Positions 37,188 through 46,705 of a stretch of 64,000 nucleotides of DNA are shown piece by piece; the first letter of the stretch is position 1, and every line of letters begins with the position of its first letter. The notes under the pieces are model-generated. The model was given only the letters and a program-made list of their open reading frames with translations. It did no database searches and had not been told where the DNA came from. This stretch comes from Mucilaginibacter aquatilis (GTDB taxonomy: Bacteria; Bacteroidota; Bacteroidia; Sphingobacteriales; Sphingobacteriaceae): NCBI RefSeq assembly GCF_009755275.1, contig NZ_WQLA01000003.1, forward strand, positions 310,001-374,000, read 5' to 3'. The translations under genes were made by a program, and so were the position numbers.

Positions 37188-39605
37188 ATGAAAAAGCATC
37201 AAAAGTTATTATTATTGATGGCTCTTGCGTTGCCAGTTACGTTTAATGTCAACGCTCAAAATCAGAACGGAACATTATTTAATGACGGCTGGAAGTTTCA
37301 TAAAGGTGAAATTGGCCAAACAGCAATAGCACAAACCAATGGAGCTGATTGGAAAACAGTAAGCATTCCGCATGATTGGAGCATTGAGGAACCATTTAGT
37401 GATGAATGGCCCAGTGCAACAGGTTACTTGCCGGGTGGCATAGGTTGGTATCAAAAATCATTTACGGTTCCGTTAACATGGAAGTCAAAGGTGGTGTCAA
37501 TTTACTTTGATGGCGTTTACAAAAACAGTGAAGTTTACCTCAACGGCAAACTGCTTGGTAAAAGGCCAAATGGCTTTATCCCGTTTGAGTACGAACTGAA
37601 TAAACATCTTAAATACGGTACCAAGAACACTATTACGGTAAAAGCAGATCACAGCCAGTTCGCAGATTCGCGCTGGTATACAGGTTCGGGCATTTACCGC
37701 AACGTTTACTTAAAGCTCAATAACCCTTTGTACATAGCCAAATGGGGCGTTAAGTTTTTTACCCCAAAGGTTAGTCGTTCAGTTGCAGAGGCCAATGTTG
37801 AAGTTACGTTGGTTAACAAGATTAAGGAAAACACCACGATTAACATTATTTCAGATTTGAGAGATGCCAATGGGATGGTTGTGGCGTCATCAAATCAAAA
37901 GCTTTTTACAGGCAACCGCGATAGTATAAAAAGCAACTTGTCTTTAAAGGTGAAATCTCCGCAACTGTGGTCGGTAAATGATCCAAACCTTTATCAACTT
38001 AGCGTTCAGGTTAAAATGGCTGGCAAGGTCATAAGCTCATGGAAAGACAAAGTGGGTATTAGAAACATAAGATTTGATGCAGGCAGCGGCTTTTACCTGA
38101 ACGATAAAAACCTGAAACTGAAAGGCGTTTGTATACATGATGATGCCGGAGCCCTTGGCGTTGCCGTGCCCGAAGGTGTTTGGGTGCGCCGATTGAAACT
38201 TTTAAAAGAAGCCGGGTGCAATTCCATACGAATGAGCCACAACCCTCATGCTGATTACCTTTACCGTTTATGCGATCAAATGGGGTTCTTGGTGATGGAT
38301 GAGGCCTTTGACGAATGGGAGTTTGGTAAAAATAAGTGGGTAAAGGGCTGGAACGTTGGTACTCCAAGTAATGATGGCTATCATAGTGCATTTAAGGAAT
38401 GGGCATCTATTGATGTAAGGGATATGGTGCTGCGTAACTTTAACCGGCCTTCCATAATTATGTGGAGCATTGGTAATGAAATTGATTATCCAAATGACCC
38501 ATATACGCATGAGGTGTTAAACTCCGGTCGTAACCCTCAAATTTATGGTAAAGGTTTCCTGTCCGATCATCCCTCAGTAAGTCGTTTAAGTGCATTGTCG
38601 AAACAACTTGCCGGTGCCGTTAAAAAGTTTGATACCAGCAGACCGGTTACCGCTGCTTTAGCAGGTGTGGTAATGTCTAACACAACTGATTATCCTGCCA
38701 ACCTTGACATTGTTGGCTATAATTATCAGGAGTATCGGTACGCCGACGACCATAAAGCTTATCCTAAGAGGATAATTTATGGTAGTGAAAACGGTATGCA
38801 GCTTTCTGCCTGGAATGCTGTTGACTCGAACCAGTATATATCTGCACAATATTTATGGACCGGTATTGATTATTTAGGCGAAGCAGGGCGATGGCCCGAG
38901 CGCAGCAACCGTGCCGGGTTGCTTGACCTTGCTGGTTTCCGAAAACCCGAGTATTACTTTCGCCAAAGCATTTGGGCAACCAAACCCATGATTTACATTG
39001 GCACAACAGCTGTACCCAAAGGCGAAGATAAAGGTATATGGAGCCATAAACGCGCCGAACCAAACTGGAATTGGAAAGAAGGAGATATGGTAAGACTGAA
39101 CTGCTTTACCAATTGTGAGAACGCGGAGCTGTTTGTAAACGGCAAATCAATGGGTAAAAAAGCCAAACAGGGTAATAATTTTATTTGGTGGGATATTCCA
39201 TTTGAGGAGGGAGAAGTAAAAGCCATTGGCAACAGTAATGGTAATAAGCAGGTCGAATACGTATTAAAATCCTCAGGTAGTGCTTACGGCCTGCAAGTTT
39301 CCGTTGAGTCAGATAAAGCAGGGAGTGAAAACCGATTATCTCATTTAATAATTAGAGTAGTTGATAAAAACGGAATTCCCGTGTATGACGCTGACAACGA
39401 AATCACTGTTACGGTAAGCGAAAACGGCAAACTGCTCGGTCTCGAAAGTGGAAGCTCAAGTAGCCATGAGAACTACAAGGGTACAAAGCGTAAAGCATTG
39501 CACGGCAATTTGCTTGCTTACATCCAGTCTTTAAAAAATACCGGAAATATCACTGTTGACATCACGTCTCCAGCACTCAAATCTATAACTATCAGTATAA
39601 AGTGA
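37188..39605 (+). CDS. GH2 family beta-galactosidase-like enzyme, secreted
   Basis: This 805-residue protein has signal peptide MKKHQKLLLLMALALPVTFNVNAQ. GH2 domains run in order: sugar-binding jelly roll (about 25-190; WKTVSIPHDWSIEEPF, WYQKSF, YLNGKLLGKRPNGF), an Ig-like domain, then the TIM barrel (GVCIHDDAG, MSHNPHADYLYRLCDQMGFLVMDEAFDEW-type). The acid/base is E431 in WSIGNEID and the nucleophile is E534 in YGSENGM. C-terminal DUF4982-like and Ig-like domains follow. GH2 members include beta-galactosidases, mannosidases and glucuronidases. Pairing with a GH35 gene 43 bp downstream favours galactosidase. Confidence 0.88.
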   Translation: MKKHQKLLLLMALALPVTFNVNAQNQNGTLFNDGWKFHKGEIGQTAIAQTNGADWKTVSIPHDWSIEEPFSDEWPSATGYLPGGIGWYQKSFTVPLTWKSKVVSIYFDGVYKNSEVYLNGKLLGKRPNGFIPFEYELNKHLKYGTKNTITVKADHSQFADSRWYTGSGIYRNVYLKLNNPLYIAKWGVKFFTPKVSRSVAEANVEVTLVNKIKENTTINIISDLRDANGMVVASSNQKLFTGNRDSIKSNLSLKVKSPQLWSVNDPNLYQLSVQVKMAGKVISSWKDKVGIRNIRFDAGSGFYLNDKNLKLKGVCIHDDAGALGVAVPEGVWVRRLKLLKEAGCNSIRMSHNPHADYLYRLCDQMGFLVMDEAFDEWEFGKNKWVKGWNVGTPSNDGYHSAFKEWASIDVRDMVLRNFNRPSIIMWSIGNEIDYPNDPYTHEVLNSGRNPQIYGKGFLSDHPSVSRLSALSKQLAGAVKKFDTSRPVTAALAGVVMSNTTDYPANLDIVGYNYQEYRYADDHKAYPKRIIYGSENGMQLSAWNAVDSNQYISAQYLWTGIDYLGEAGRWPERSNRAGLLDLAGFRKPEYYFRQSIWATKPMIYIGTTAVPKGEDKGIWSHKRAEPNWNWKEGDMVRLNCFTNCENAELFVNGKSMGKKAKQGNNFIWWDIPFEEGEVKAIGNSNGNKQVEYVLKSSGSAYGLQVSVESDKAGSENRLSHLIIRVVDKNGIPVYDADNEITVTVSENGKLLGLESGSSSSHENYKGTKRKALHGNLLAYIQSLKNTGNITVDITSPALKSITISIK

Positions 39606-39648
39606 TAACAAACTAATCCCAAGCTATTTATTGGAAAAATAACAACAC

Positions 39649-41472
39649 ATGCGTATATCTAAATTACTATTCTTAATTCTGCTCGTTTTACCCTGCGCTT
39701 TAAAGGCACAAAAAAATGCCCACACGTTTGCTTTGGGCGAATCTGCATTTTTGCTTGACGGTAAACCCTTTCAAATGATATCGGGTGAAATGCACTATCC
39801 GCGTGTTCCGCGCGAAGCCTGGAGAGCCCGTATGAAAATGGCCAAAGCTATGGGGTTAAACACAATAGGCACGTACGTTTTTTGGAATGTGCATGAACCT
39901 GAAAAAGACAAATTTGATTTTACCGGCGATAATAACATAGCTGAGTTTGTGCGTATTGCTAAAGAAGAAGGTCTTTGGGTGATACTACGCCCTAGCCCTT
40001 ATGTTTGTGCAGAGTGGGAATTTGGCGGCTATCCGTACTGGTTGCAAAATGAAAGAGGGCTTGAAGTAAGGAGCAAGGAAAAACAATACTTGAATGAGTA
40101 CCGAAAATATATTATGCAGGTTGGTAAGCAATTGTCGCCTCTTTTAGTAAACCATGGCGGTAACATTTTAATGGTACAAATTGAGAATGAATATGGCTCA
40201 TACGGTAACGACAAAGAGTATCTTAAAATAAACGAAGATATGTTTAAAGCGGCCGGATTTGATTGCCTGCTTTACACCTGCGACCCCGAAGCTGCCATAA
40301 AAGACGGTCACCTGCCTGGCTTGCTTCCGGCAATAAATGGTGTTGACGATGTTGCCAAAGTGAAGCGTTTAATAAACGAAAACCACGGCGGTAAGGGGCC
40401 ATATTACATTGCCGAATGGTACCCGGCCTGGTTTGATTGGTGGGGAACCAAACACCACACTGTGCCTGCACAAAAGTATGTTCCTAAATTAGATTCTGTT
40501 TTAGGAGCGGGCATATCAATAAACATGTATATGTTTCATGGCGGTACAACAAGGGCTTTCATGAATGGTGCCAACTACAATGATAAAAGCCCATACGAGC
40601 CACAAATAAGCAGCTATGATTATGATGCCCCGCTTGATGAAGCCGGTAACGCTACGCACAAGTTTATGCAGTTTAGAAATGTGATTGCAAAACACCTTCC
40701 TAAAGGACAGCAGTTGCCTCCGGTACCAGCAAAAAAGGCAACAATATCGGTACCTGCTGTGAAACTAACCCGCTCTGTCGGTATGTTTGACCTTGTGGGT
40801 ATTCCAAAGACCTCAAAAATGCCAATGAGCTTTGAAGACTTAAACCAAGCTTATGGTTTTGTACTATACCGCACCGTTGTTAAAGGTGGAAAAGAGGCAA
40901 TGTTGAAGATTAAAGATTTACGTGATTATGGGCTTGTTTACATTAACGGTAAGCGTGTTGGAACACTCGACAGGCGCTTAAACCAGGATAGCATGCATAT
41001 TCAGCTACCCAAAGGAAATGTGCAGTTAGATATTTTAGTTGAAAACATGGGGCGTATAAACTTTGGACCGTATTTATTAAAAAACAAAAAGGGCATAACC
41101 GAACAAGTTACCCTTGATAGTAAAATAGTACAGAACTGGAAGATGTACAGTATGCCCTTCAATAAGGATGCTGCATTAAAAACCTCAAAGCGTAAGCCAG
41201 GCACCACCGAGCCTGTTATACTTAAGGGTAGCTTTATACTGAATAAAGTTGGAGATACCTATTTAGATATGACAGCGTGGGGTAAGGGTATGGTTTGGAT
41301 AAACGGACATAACCTGGGTAAGTATTGGTCTATAGGTCCGCAACAAACCGTATATGTTCCGCAAGAGTGGCTAAAAAAAGGCTCAAACAACGTTACGGTG
41401 CTTGAATTAACCAAGCCGGGCAACCAAACGCTCAAAATGGTTGAGGAACCTGTACTTGATCAACTGAAATAG
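39649..41472 (+). CDS. GH35 family beta-galactosidase, secreted
   Basis: This 607-residue protein has a signal peptide (ending CALKAQ). GH35 hallmarks are FQMISGEMHYPRVPREAW, GLNTIGTYVFWNVHEP, VILRPSPYVCAEWEFGGYPYWL, the acid/base E181 in IENEYGS, and the nucleophile E256 in YIAEWYP. C-terminal beta domains carry YVFWINGHNLGKYW-type sequence (VWINGHNLGKYWSIGPQQT). It removes terminal beta-galactose, probably in the periplasm, completing degradation of oligosaccharides imported by the second SusCD pair. It is the last gene before a strong bidirectional terminator. Confidence 0.93.
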   Translation: MRISKLLFLILLVLPCALKAQKNAHTFALGESAFLLDGKPFQMISGEMHYPRVPREAWRARMKMAKAMGLNTIGTYVFWNVHEPEKDKFDFTGDNNIAEFVRIAKEEGLWVILRPSPYVCAEWEFGGYPYWLQNERGLEVRSKEKQYLNEYRKYIMQVGKQLSPLLVNHGGNILMVQIENEYGSYGNDKEYLKINEDMFKAAGFDCLLYTCDPEAAIKDGHLPGLLPAINGVDDVAKVKRLINENHGGKGPYYIAEWYPAWFDWWGTKHHTVPAQKYVPKLDSVLGAGISINMYMFHGGTTRAFMNGANYNDKSPYEPQISSYDYDAPLDEAGNATHKFMQFRNVIAKHLPKGQQLPPVPAKKATISVPAVKLTRSVGMFDLVGIPKTSKMPMSFEDLNQAYGFVLYRTVVKGGKEAMLKIKDLRDYGLVYINGKRVGTLDRRLNQDSMHIQLPKGNVQLDILVENMGRINFGPYLLKNKKGITEQVTLDSKIVQNWKMYSMPFNKDAALKTSKRKPGTTEPVILKGSFILNKVGDTYLDMTAWGKGMVWINGHNLGKYWSIGPQQTVYVPQEWLKKGSNNVTVLELTKPGNQTLKMVEEPVLDQLK

Positions 41473-41487
41473 TTAATTTAAATTTTA

Positions 41488-41525
41488 AACACAAAACGCC
41501 ATGTATTCACATGGCGTTTTGTGTT
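41488..41525. terminator. Bidirectional terminator between GH35 and the C11 peptidase
   Basis: A 17-bp perfect stem (41488-41504 with 41509-41525) with an ATTC loop contains A- and T-rich flanks in both directions. It lies between convergent genes. Confidence 0.85.
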
Positions 41526-41540
41526 AAAGGCAAAATTATT

Positions 41541-42689
41541 CTAATTTCCAAAGAGAACCGGCATACCACTGGCTTTATACCAGCTCAGCTGTTGGTAATA
41601 ACTAAAATTAACGTCACCCGGAAAAGGGATATAACAGCTTAATCCCGAAAACTTTTGAATATTTGTACCGAGAAACTTAGGCGTTGCAGCTTTATAGAGT
41701 ACAGCTTTGTTAAGTTGTTCCTTTATCTCATCAAGTTGATTAGTGCTGAAATTATGATCTAAAAAATCGGTAAAATCATAATTTGGAACCGGAAATCCCG
41801 CCGTGTAATCCAGTCGTTGAACACCTGAAGATATCAGCCTATCGCCACTTTTTTTGTAGTTTTTAAATAATTTATTTGTCTGCACGGCCAAGGCTTCGAG
41901 TTCACTGCTTTTTACCAACACTACACTTGCCGATCGTCGTTCATCTGTATAAGAGTTGTAATAGTCATAATAAGCTTTTGCCAACGTTGAAAGCTGATCT
42001 GCAGAATTAAATAATAATGGGGTAATTGTTTGGTAGGGATAGCTCTCTGCCAGTGTTTCGGTGGGCGAGGCCATGAGGTAATTAGCTTTATCTTTAAATT
42101 CATACAAAACCTCAACAGAACCCATCGAACATGCGTCAAAAATTATATACTCAAAATTATTTGGCAAGGCGTCCTTAAGTGCCTTTATATCCATTTCAAT
42201 GCCGTTGTCACTTCCAAACGACCTAACACTTACTTTGTTGTTTGCGGGTGCCCATGATGTTGCGTGCGACCATAATACTAAGCCATAACTTTGAGCAGGG
42301 TATTGGCTTTGGGTATATTCGATAACAGTTTTAAGCCTGCCTGGGTCAGATGGTTTATCACCCGTAAAAACCTTAACCGTATCGCTTACAATTCTGTTAC
42401 CGTCATTATCAAACTTTATTTTTAGCAGGTATGATGTTGCGCTTTCAGTTTTTATGTATACCAGCAGATTGCCATCTAGGTTCGCCGCACCACGCTCCAT
42501 CATGTTGATGCTATTTAAAGCATCATACTTTAAGTTGTTGTTGGCTTCCATGTAAACAAGCACTGTCTTGTTGCTTATGGTTGGTTGAACAGGTCCATTA
42601 TCTTTATTGCAGCTACAAAATACAGCAGCAAGTAAACAGGTCCAAAAAGCTTGTGTAGTAACTGCTATTGATTTAAAAAAGTTAGGCAC
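41541..42689 (-). CDS. Clostripain-like (C11 family) cysteine peptidase lipoprotein
   Basis: This 382-residue protein starts with GTG; no other start keeps the signal segment ending in AVFCSC (probable lipid cysteine 27). The caspase-like fold of C11 peptidases is evident: VLVYMEANNNL, then the catalytic His in LVLWSHATSW (H142) and the catalytic Cys in YIIFDACSMGSVE (C187). C11 peptidases cleave after basic residues and are often self-activating. It is divergent from the fimbrillin-nuclease gene across a 340-bp region with promoters in both directions. Confidence 0.88.
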   Translation of the reverse strand: MPNFFKSIAVTTQAFWTCLLAAVFCSCNKDNGPVQPTISNKTVLVYMEANNNLKYDALNSINMMERGAANLDGNLLVYIKTESATSYLLKIKFDNDGNRIVSDTVKVFTGDKPSDPGRLKTVIEYTQSQYPAQSYGLVLWSHATSWAPANNKVSVRSFGSDNGIEMDIKALKDALPNNFEYIIFDACSMGSVEVLYEFKDKANYLMASPTETLAESYPYQTITPLLFNSADQLSTLAKAYYDYYNSYTDERRSASVVLVKSSELEALAVQTNKLFKNYKKSGDRLISSGVQRLDYTAGFPVPNYDFTDFLDHNFSTNQLDEIKEQLNKAVLYKAATPKFLGTNIQKFSGLSCYIPFPGDVNFSYYQQLSWYKASGMPVLFGN

Positions 42690-42706
42690 CTTAAGATTTT
42701 AATCTG

Positions 42707-42734
42707 CAAAATTAAGTTTTGTTTGAAGTGACAA
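42707..42734 (-). promoter_or_regulatory. Promoter of the C11 peptidase gene
   Basis: On the minus strand TTG (42732-42734) is separated by 17 bp from TAATTTTG (42707-42714), a perfect TAnnTTTG. The GTG start at 42689 lies just downstream, which supports that start. Confidence 0.55.
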
Positions 42735-42883
42735 TGTTAAAAATTTATTAAATTTAATAAGGGCATTAGTACTTATTGATTTTCAGATTCATAAAGTCAG
42801 CACCCTCATTTGTTGAGTTGCTTTTATTCGAAAATAGTGGTTATTTATATGTTTTGTCACACTTCGCACTTAACAAATATTTA
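42735..42883. other. Central part of the divergent intergenic region
   Basis: This AT-rich sequence between the two divergent promoters holds no ORF. No clear operator was noticed by eye. Confidence 0.3.
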
Positions 42884-42912
42884 TTGAACCGTTAATAGAT
42901 AGCCTACATTTG
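42884..42912 (+). promoter_or_regulatory. Promoter of the fimbrillin-nuclease operon
   Basis: TTG (42884-42886), 18 bp, then TACATTTG (42905-42912) matches the Bacteroidota TTG/TAnnTTTG promoter. It predicts a leader of about 110 nt before the ATG at 43030. Confidence 0.55.
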
Positions 42913-43029
42913 TACTGTTACTTTGCAGTCCAAATCAAAATGTTATTTGCTGTCAGTACAAAAAGTAAGTCTGTCAGGTGCTTAAAATTAGCTTCGGGCT
43001 ACTCAATCGAATTATTCTAATTAATAAAT

Positions 43030-44676
43030 ATGCGTTTAAAATTTCTACGAATCTCTGCCCTTGCGGTGCTCATTCTTTTTGTAATTGCTTGTCGTAAAGA
43101 CAGGCCTAACATGGATGTTCCTACCACAAGCACCGAAGTCAAATTTTCTTCAATCATCAGCGGTCAGATAAGAACAAAAGCTGTTAATGATACTTGGGAG
43201 GCCAACGATGCCATTGGTGTTTACATGAAAACCGGTAATGGTTTAAGCAATCTCCTGTCTGCTAACAAGTCATATACCACCTCTGGTAACGGCAATTTTA
43301 ATGCATCTTCTGCAGATCAGACCATGTACTATCCTGAGAATGGAAGCAATGTTGATTTCATTGCTTATTACCCCTACAAGCAAAACTTAAACGGTAACAT
43401 GTACCCGGTCGATGTTGCTAATCAAACGAGCCAGGGAGCAATTGACCTTATGTACGCCAACAATGCTACCGGGTTGAATAAGGTGAGCACCAACGCTCAA
43501 CTAACATTTACGCATCAGCTTTCTAAAATTGAAATTGTTGTTAAAAATGGCGTAGGCGTACCCAGTTTAGAGAACATTAAGGTAAATATAAACGGTTTAA
43601 AAACCGCTGCCAATTTTGATTTGGCAACCGGTGCAATAAGTGGACAAGCCAACGTTGCTGACATACAAGCGAAAACCAGCGTACGCAACAATTTAACCGT
43701 AGCCGAAGCGGTATTGCTACCAACTACTGATGAAAACCCTGCTAAGGTGGTATTCATCATTGGCTCAAAAAGCTACAGCTGGACAATGCCAGCCGGAACA
43801 AAGTTTGAGCAGGGTAAGAAATACAACTATGAAATTGAATTAGTGGGTGAGGGTGGTAATAGCGGTATAGCAGCTACGCTTAATGCAACTATTACCAATT
43901 GGATAGATGTTCCGTCTGGAACGTATTCATTGAACAAGGAGGTGATTACAACCAATCCACCATCAATTTCAGGTTACATGGAAACGCCGGTTATTACAAC
44001 TGATGATAACATGATGTATGTATTCCATAAATCACCGAATAACGATAAGGTAAGAAACTACGCCATGCTGTATGATAAACGTTACAAAATGGCTTATTGG
44101 GTGGCATATCCATTGCACTCATCTTACGTTGGCGGCTCAGGCCGTACCGATGCCTGGCAATTTGACCCTTCAATTCCACAAAATTCACAGGTTGATTTAA
44201 GCAGCTCTTTTGGCAACGGTTATGACAGGGGACACCAAATACCAAGCGGCGACCGCACATCAACCAGGGAACTAAACCAAACAACCTTTTACTACAGCAA
44301 CATGACTGCGCAGGTCTCATCGATGAACCAAGGAATATGGAACAATCTTGAGCAGCAGGTAAGAAGCTGGATGGCAAAAGGTGACACTATGTACGTTGTT
44401 ACCGGTGCAGCAATAAAAACTGCCAGTGACGCCACAATAACTTATATAAAAGGCTCGGCCATTCCAAAATATTACTACAAAGCGCTGGCACTAAAAAAAG
44501 GTGATGCTTACTACACTATTGGCTTCAAAATCAACAACCAGGTAATGCCAACCGGTGTAACGTATAATAACTACCGCATAAATGTAAGCGATTTAGAAAA
44601 GGAAACCGGCTTTACATTTTTTCCTAAGCTAACTGCAGCTAATAAAACTACTATTGATAATACCATTTGGAATTAA
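43030..44676 (+). CDS. Fimbrillin-like lipoprotein fused to a DNA/RNA non-specific endonuclease
   Basis: This 548-residue lipoprotein has lipobox VIAC (Cys21). Residues about 35-300 form a fimbrillin (Mfa-like/FimA) domain, with EANDAIGVYMKTG, YYPENG, DFIAYYPY and FTHQLSKIEI. After a short linker, residues about 315-545 are a beta-beta-alpha-metal nuclease of the NUC1 type: DRGHQIPSGDRTS with catalytic H402, YYSNMTAQ with the metal-binding Asn, and WNNLEQQVRSW. The cell-surface lipoprotein signal suggests an exposed nuclease on a fimbrillin-like stalk, for DNA scavenging or defence (inferred). The next gene, a fimbrillin paralogue, starts 20 bp downstream. Confidence 0.88.
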   Translation: MRLKFLRISALAVLILFVIACRKDRPNMDVPTTSTEVKFSSIISGQIRTKAVNDTWEANDAIGVYMKTGNGLSNLLSANKSYTTSGNGNFNASSADQTMYYPENGSNVDFIAYYPYKQNLNGNMYPVDVANQTSQGAIDLMYANNATGLNKVSTNAQLTFTHQLSKIEIVVKNGVGVPSLENIKVNINGLKTAANFDLATGAISGQANVADIQAKTSVRNNLTVAEAVLLPTTDENPAKVVFIIGSKSYSWTMPAGTKFEQGKKYNYEIELVGEGGNSGIAATLNATITNWIDVPSGTYSLNKEVITTNPPSISGYMETPVITTDDNMMYVFHKSPNNDKVRNYAMLYDKRYKMAYWVAYPLHSSYVGGSGRTDAWQFDPSIPQNSQVDLSSSFGNGYDRGHQIPSGDRTSTRELNQTTFYYSNMTAQVSSMNQGIWNNLEQQVRSWMAKGDTMYVVTGAAIKTASDATITYIKGSAIPKYYYKALALKKGDAYYTIGFKINNQVMPTGVTYNNYRINVSDLEKETGFTFFPKLTAANKTTIDNTIWN

Positions 44677-44696
44677 AACTCTACAACAAACAAATA

Positions 44697-46142
44697 ATGA
44701 AAATTCAAAACATCCTTGTAGCTACATCAATGTCGCTGCTTGTATTAGGTAGCTCTTGTAAAAAAGACAAGAACAACAAGCCTGAGGTTACCGACCCTAG
44801 AGCCTTAAGCGCCGTTAAATTCACATCATCAATAAACGGCCAAATTAAAACTAAAGCTGTGGGTAATAAGTGGGAGGCTAACGATGCCATAGGCGTTTAC
44901 ATGAAAACAGGCACAGGTTTAAGCAATATTTTGGCTGCAAATAAATCATATGCTACTAATGGCGATGGTGCTTTTGCTGCTTCAGCTACCGATCAAACCA
45001 TTTACTATCCTGAAAATGGCGCAGTAGACTTTATTGCGTATTACCCTTACAAAACCTCGTTAACTGGCACCAACTATCCGGTTGACGTAGCTGTACAAAA
45101 TAACCAAAGTGCTATCGATCTTTTATATTCAGCCAACGCAACCGGACTAAGCAAAACCAGCACAACTGCAAATCTTGTGTTTACACATCAATTGTCAAAA
45201 ATTGAATTTACGGTTAAAAATGGTGCAGGCGTAGCTGATTTAAATGGTTTAACAGTAAGTTTAGGCGGACAAAACACCAAAGCTGATTTCGATTTAGCTA
45301 CCGGTACTTTAGCGAACCAATCTGCAACTGCCGATATAAGCGCTAAAACCACAGCACAAAATGCAACAGTATTGGCTGAGGCTATTGTGCTTCCATTGGC
45401 TGATGCAAGCGGTAAAGTTGTAACCTTCAGTCTTCCTGCTGGTCAATTTAAATTAACGTTACCTGCAGCAACCAAATTTGAAGCAGGTAAGAAATATACT
45501 TACGAAATTGAGTTAAAAAATGAAACTTCTACAAACCCTAATCCTGTAGCAGTAGCATTATCTGCTTCTATAACTAACTGGACTACCGTACCAGGCGGTT
45601 CATACACTGTTGGTCAAGACCCGGTTACTAACCCGCAACCAGGTACCGAAACCGTTTTATACACTGAGAACTTTGGTACTGGCGACATTGCATCAACAGC
45701 ACGCCCTAAAATTGCTGCTTACACCGAATGGAAAAACACGAGCTGGACCTTCAGCGATCCATTTGCTGCTGCCGACCTGCGCACAATCAGTACACTGCCT
45801 GGCGACAGACACATTTGGCTGCCTGCTGCAAAAGACGCTGTACTGAAAATAGATGGTGTTAAAATAACTGGGTTTACAAAAATTAAATTGAAGTATGATT
45901 TAGCGCCTAACGCTTCCTCATCAAGCTCTGTAAGCGATGTAAACGTTATTGCAGTTAAGGTAAATGGTAATGCTGTTAATGTTCCAAGCCGTCAGTTAAC
46001 AAATGCTGATAACAACAAATTTGTGACTGTTGAATTAGCCAACATAACCGTTAAAGACAATAACACAATTGAATTTATTGGTGGCGCAAGCAACAACCTT
46101 GGTATGCGTTTAGACAATGTAACCGTTATAGGTATCAACTAA
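44697..46142 (+). CDS. Fimbrillin-family lipoprotein, paralogue of the upstream gene
   Basis: This 481-residue protein starts at ATG 44697 (lipobox LGSSC, Cys21); the ATG at 44667 overlaps the previous gene and would displace the signal peptide. Residues about 30-295 closely parallel the fimbrillin part of the neighbour (EANDAIGVYMKTG, YYPENG, FIAYYPYK, FTHQLSKIEF), a clear tandem duplication. The C-terminal 165 residues differ and look like a jelly-roll carbohydrate- or protein-binding module (LYTENFGTGD, IAAYTEW, LRTISTLPG, LRLDNVTVIG-type ending), often found on secreted Bacteroidota enzymes. It shares the operon with the nuclease. Confidence 0.85.
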   Translation: MKIQNILVATSMSLLVLGSSCKKDKNNKPEVTDPRALSAVKFTSSINGQIKTKAVGNKWEANDAIGVYMKTGTGLSNILAANKSYATNGDGAFAASATDQTIYYPENGAVDFIAYYPYKTSLTGTNYPVDVAVQNNQSAIDLLYSANATGLSKTSTTANLVFTHQLSKIEFTVKNGAGVADLNGLTVSLGGQNTKADFDLATGTLANQSATADISAKTTAQNATVLAEAIVLPLADASGKVVTFSLPAGQFKLTLPAATKFEAGKKYTYEIELKNETSTNPNPVAVALSASITNWTTVPGGSYTVGQDPVTNPQPGTETVLYTENFGTGDIASTARPKIAAYTEWKNTSWTFSDPFAAADLRTISTLPGDRHIWLPAAKDAVLKIDGVKITGFTKIKLKYDLAPNASSSSSVSDVNVIAVKVNGNAVNVPSRQLTNADNNKFVTVELANITVKDNNTIEFIGGASNNLGMRLDNVTVIGIN

Positions 46143-46155
46143 ATAATTACCTCTT

Positions 46156-46202
46156 TATAAATAAAACGTCCTGCTTAATTTAAGCAGGACGTTTTATTTA
46201 TA
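46156..46202. terminator. Bidirectional terminator between fimbrillin and fur-type genes
   Basis: Two 23-nt inverted arms (46156-46178 and 46180-46202) contain AAACGTCCTGC with its complement and AT-rich ends. It lies between convergent genes. Confidence 0.85.
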
Positions 46203-46220
46203 TGGCAACTTTTATGTTGT

Positions 46221-46646
46221 CTATTGTTCGTTATTACAATTCTTGCAAATACCATTTACTGAAAGATTTAAGCTTTGTATATCGAACCCTTCCGGAGCAT
46301 TTACATCGGGTAATATGTAATCATGCATGCAGTATACCTTGCGGCAGTTGGTGCAGTTAAAATGTATATGCTCATCATGATGTTGGTGCTCAGTACATGC
46401 GGTTGAGCACATAGCGTAGTTAGCCGTGCCATCTAAATCAATTACCTTGTGTAATATTCCTTTCTCATCAAGGGTATTCAGTATACGGTAAAGCGTTACT
46501 CTATCAACGCCGGTGCCTATCAATTTTTCCAAAAAAGGCTGCGACACGGCAGCACCGTGACCGGCAATTACTTTCAAAACTTCCAGCCGGGCATTTGTAA
46601 CTTTCAAATGGTGATTACGAAGTAAATCTGCAAAGTCTTTTTCCAT
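46221..46646 (-). CDS. Fur-family metalloregulator
   Basis: This protein has 141 residues from ATG 46646. The N-terminal winged helix shows LKVTNARLEVLKVIAGHGAAVSQPFLEKL and VDRVTLYRILNTLDEKGIL. The C-terminal dimerisation half carries the His-rich HQHHDEHIHF metal site and two CxxC pairs (CTNC, CKNC), the structural zinc site. Fur, Zur and PerR cannot be told apart with confidence. The start at 46646 is preferred because a -7-like TAACTTTG (46659-46666, minus strand) lies immediately upstream; an ATG at 46655 is possible. Two inverted repeats upstream may be its own operators. Confidence 0.9.
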   Translation of the reverse strand: MEKDFADLLRNHHLKVTNARLEVLKVIAGHGAAVSQPFLEKLIGTGVDRVTLYRILNTLDEKGILHKVIDLDGTANYAMCSTACTEHQHHDEHIHFNCTNCRKVYCMHDYILPDVNAPEGFDIQSLNLSVNGICKNCNNEQ

Positions 46647-46658
46647 TGAGACCATGTC

Positions 46659-46666
46659 CAAAGTTA
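46659..46666 (-). promoter_or_regulatory. -7 element (TAACTTTG) of the Fur-family gene
   Basis: A perfect TAnnTTTG lies 12 bp before the ATG at 46646. No TTG at -33 was found, and the predicted leader is very short. Confidence 0.4.
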
Positions 46667-46705
46667 CGGATTTTGAATTCTTAAAAGCATTGACTACGTT
46701 AGTGA

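Noticed and set aside
38059..39063. Minus-strand frames inside the GH2 gene
   Set aside because: They are antisense to a well-supported enzyme with intact catalytic motifs and have no domain of their own.
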